Below, piece after piece: positions 61,091 through 64,000 of a DNA stretch of 64,000 nucleotides (position 1 is its first letter; each line of letters begins with the position of its first letter). Position numbers and translations under genes: made by a program. The notes beneath the pieces are model-generated. The model saw only the letters and a program-made list of their open reading frames with translations, did no database searches and was not told the origin of the DNA. This DNA is from Rheum nobile (Eukaryota > Streptophyta > Magnoliopsida > Caryophyllales > Polygonaceae): the NCBI GenBank assembly GCA_027886185.1, contig WOAB01000476.1:1116001-1180000 (forward strand), in the 5' to 3' direction.

Positions 61091-64000
61091 CAATTAGTGA
61101 CTGTTTGGTTGTGTTTTTACTCGGTTATATTATATTTGGGCCAATAAGCCCAATAATTGTACCGATTAATATCTGTTTCATATACATTTTGTTTTTAAAA
61201 AACACATTATACAGAAATGTCATAATCTTGATAACAAGCAATAATACAATAGGCGGCCCAATAAGCCAATTAACTTACATATATTATTGGGCCAAACCAG
61301 ATTAAACTTTTTTTTTGGCCTCATTTGGGCCAAAGCAGATTTTTTTGGGCCAAAGCAGAATTAATAATTATATATTTGGTGAACAAAATAGTAACAACTA
61401 TATATATTTAAGTGGACCGATTTTGATATATTATTTATTCTTTTTGTCAAACCGGTTTGACCTAAGTTATGTTTTTTTAATTTTTTTCATATAATATCAG
61501 AAGTTACGTACAAATTAAAGAAAACAAATTACTTTCTCCCCAAATACTATGTGAAGAACAAACTTGAAAAAATATATGAAATCAAAAAAATTAACGATAA
61601 AGAAAATGATAGATGAGTTTATTACCAAACATGAAATTCGAAATTTAAGGTTTTGAAATATCTTAAAATTTTCAGATAAATTCAAAGAGAAAGACAGAAA
61701 AGAAAACTAACTTTGGATCTTATTCTGGAAATTCCCTGAATATTATTCAAAAAATCTTCATCATCGGCGACTTCTTGTCTTCCAGATCTCCAACCCAGAT
61801 ACATGTTTCAAGAAAAAACAAATGAAACTAACATTAGATCTGGTGTCATAGAAGATAAATCATAGGTTAAAATTATATGATCCATAAAGCAACTTCTATC
61901 GAGATCAATATAGAGACTGACAAAGAGACAGAGAGAAATGAAATTACCTTTGAAAGATCTGGATCTGAAGATGAGTCTGTTATCCCGGATCTTCGATCAA
62001 AGGAATATTTAGGTTTCTGGGGAACATATGATTGTAAGATCGATATTAGTATTGGTCACTTAGAGAAAGAGGATGCATAAAAATGGAGATGTTCATTTTG
62101 TGCTTCACTGAAATTTGTGGATGTCGAAAATGGAAGATGAAATCGGAAAGAAAAGTGGATATTAAATGTGGAAAGATTGAAAATGGTAAATCTGGAAATG
62201 GAAGGTGGTAGAAGGAAAGAAGAGACGCGTCCCATATAAGCTTCAAAGTTAGAAATGGAAAGATTTAACCAGAACCCTAAAATTGGAAAGTGAGAGAGAA
62301 GAGAAGAGAAGCGGCGCATAATGAAATGTTGAAATGAATTTAGGGTTTCTGTTTTAGGGTATCCTCTAACGCTATAGTTGGGCTTCGGCACATGAGTTCG
62401 ATATTGGGCCAGATATGGCTCGACATTGGGCCTGGAAAATGTTTTCGATATTTCTAAACGGATTATTGAAGTCGAGCGTTTTACATTGGGCCGGAGTATT
62501 ATCCCATTAATGTAACTAGAATTGACTTTTTTTTGTGTTTATTTTTAAAAAAGTTACCATTTGTATTTCAAATTAGTAAGTTATTTACATTTTTTTTTGT
62601 GATTTAATGCCAGAATTGGCCTATTGGGCTTGACACTGGATCTATGCCAGAATTGTGCTAATGGGCTTGGTCGTACTAGCAATTTAAAAATTCTGTTGGC
62701 AACTGTTATTGTGTTTCGAAAACTTCCACATTACCATCAAAAAAAAAAAACTTCCACATTAAGTATATTGGGCCAAAAAACGTATTGGGCCAAGTAGCCC
62801 ATTACTCAATGTAGGTTTTAGGGTTAATATAAACTCTGATGCAAATTTTTAATATTTAATTTATTTTATAATATACTATATGCATGCAATTAGATGAAGA
62901 AACATCTAGAATAACATAATATTTTGATTTTTTTTTAAAATAATGAGATGTATGATATTTATTAGATTATTAAATGATTAATGGTTCATCTATCCTACAT
63001 CTTAAAACAAATTCGAAAACTTAATTCAAAATACCTGTCGAAATCAAAGAAATGTGTTAAAAAAAATTTCATTTTGGTGAAACAAGTAGCGTCTTTCAGA
63101 AATGAAACCCTAAAATACATAGAAAGAGAAATTCGGTATGTTTCTTTTCGGTAAATACAGCATCGAGAGTGAAATTCTGGATTTTTAGGAATCGAAACAG
63201 AAATGAATTTAGAATTTGAAAATGGAATCTTACTTTTCATCCATGTCTGATTTGAAACCGTGTCCTGGTTTTTCAATTGTGCCCTACACTTCCACTTTCG
63301 AGATCAACATCTTTTTGCCTTCTTCATCTGCATAATAAATCGGAATATTAGACATAAATACGTGTAAGATACTAAAAAAAAACTCAGATCTGAACAATGA
63401 AAACATACCTGGCCCAAGTTCTTCAGTTAATTTAAAAATATGATTTCGGAAGGAACTCGATCCCCATAAAAATGAGATCGGATTACATATTCAACCTGGA
63501 TCTGAAAAAAAACCAACTAAAATTCAGATATTTTCAAACAGTCGAAACAAATACAAAGCGGAAGATGAAGAGGGAGAGATACACAACCTGAAATTCGAAA
63601 TAGAAATCGCCATGGACTTTGTAGATCTTGAAATGGAAAGAAGATGAAAAACTGAAAGAAAGTGAAAGAGAGAGTTTTGGGATTTTAATCTGGAAGCTGC
63701 GCCGAGAAATGAATCTCAGATCTGCTCTAGGGTTTTTTTGTTGCTTAAACAACGCTTATATGTAAATGGGCTTCAATGGGCCAAATTGAACCAAATCTGG
63801 CGATAACTAACGCGGCCCTGGAGAGGAAAATGAGATCCGATGTGTTTTGGTGGTAATAATCTGAAACCTGTATTTTGGGCTTCGTCCAATTAGATCGTTA
63901 TTGGGCTTGAAAACGAGATCGATATTGGGCTTCCATCCTTATTACATTGGGCCGTAATTCTGTTCAAATATCTTAAAACGATATTTGGGACATATGTCCA
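61086..64000. other. AT-rich non-coding sequence within Helitron-like region
   Basis: Contains many TTGGGCC/GGCCCA motifs (for example near 61135, 61284, 62411, 62768 and 63950), a CTTCCACATTA duplication around 62730-62762, and two regions (61700-62330 and 63000-63750) with similar CTTCATC/GAAATGGAAAG purine-rich sequence. No gene is supported. Confidence 0.4.

Larger units (their letters stand above)
57534..64000 (+). mobile_element. Helitron-like element, 5' end in window
   Basis: TCTACTATATAATAACTAAA at 57534 has the TC start and AT-rich follow-up typical of plant Helitrons. The insertion point is between A and T, shown by comparing the intact left LTR (TATAA|TCAATG). Just inside is GCCACGTGTCA-type sequence. 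No replication initiator or helicase coding is visible and no hairpin-CTAGT/CTRR terminus was found before the window end, so it is either a long non-autonomous Helitron or several elements. All ORFs in this span are short and not supported. Confidence 0.6.

Overview
The window is repeat-dense nuclear DNA from a flowering plant, probably a eudicot. The evidence is plant-type Ty3/gypsy lineages (chromovirus, Athila, Tat), an L1-type LINE with plant-style ORF1, hAT-like non-autonomous elements, and a eudicot-like Helitron 5' terminus. I see no convincing intact host gene. The only candidate host-derived sequence is a small two-exon-like fragment on the minus strand at about 16.9-17.6 kb.

Layout: 1-15134 is a chromovirus-type Ty3/gypsy element (+). 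Its LTR is cut by the window edge, it has lost its 3' end, and an Athila-type element (-, 2143-11890) has inserted into its gag; that insert has both LTRs, a tRNA-Asp primer-binding site and a near-complete gag-pol. 15140-17860 holds an LTR fragment, a foldback repeat and the gene fragment. 17870-29599 is a decayed second Athila-type element (+): LTR remnant, integrase, ATHILA-ORF domain, long 3' UTR and 3' LTR, with three nested LTR insertions (21.9-23.2, 23.8-24.5 and 24.8-27.1 kb). 29600-35050 is a broken Tat-type element (-) carrying a 2.5-kb insertion (29918-32429) that encodes a 431-residue ORF I cannot assign. 35100-48030 is a LINE (+) split by a gag-only LTR retrotransposon with 2.7-kb LTRs (35739-43869) and a 1-kb hAT-like element (44859-45870). 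48030-49888 has an LTR-like segment and a second hAT-like element with a foldback inside it. 50133-57533 is a Tat-type element (-) with two RNase H domains. A Helitron 5' end at 57534 cuts its 5' LTR, and AT-rich Helitron-like sequence runs to the window end.

Beyond this inventory, four structural signals stand out. (1) Short GC-rich palindromes, often in doublets, sit in the U3 of several unrelated LTR families just upstream of the TATA box. In the first Athila element they also lie inside the coding region, where they encode a recurring FPRPRxxxRDRG-type peptide. (2) A stem-loop, usually with loop AGGA, lies just upstream of the polypurine tract in four different elements. (3) A six-base-pair stem with loop AGGCAA follows integrase in both Athila elements and shows a compensatory base-pair change. 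(4) A short hairpin near the 3' end of three related LTRs also covaries. These are my readings by eye; I ran no alignment, folding or database search.
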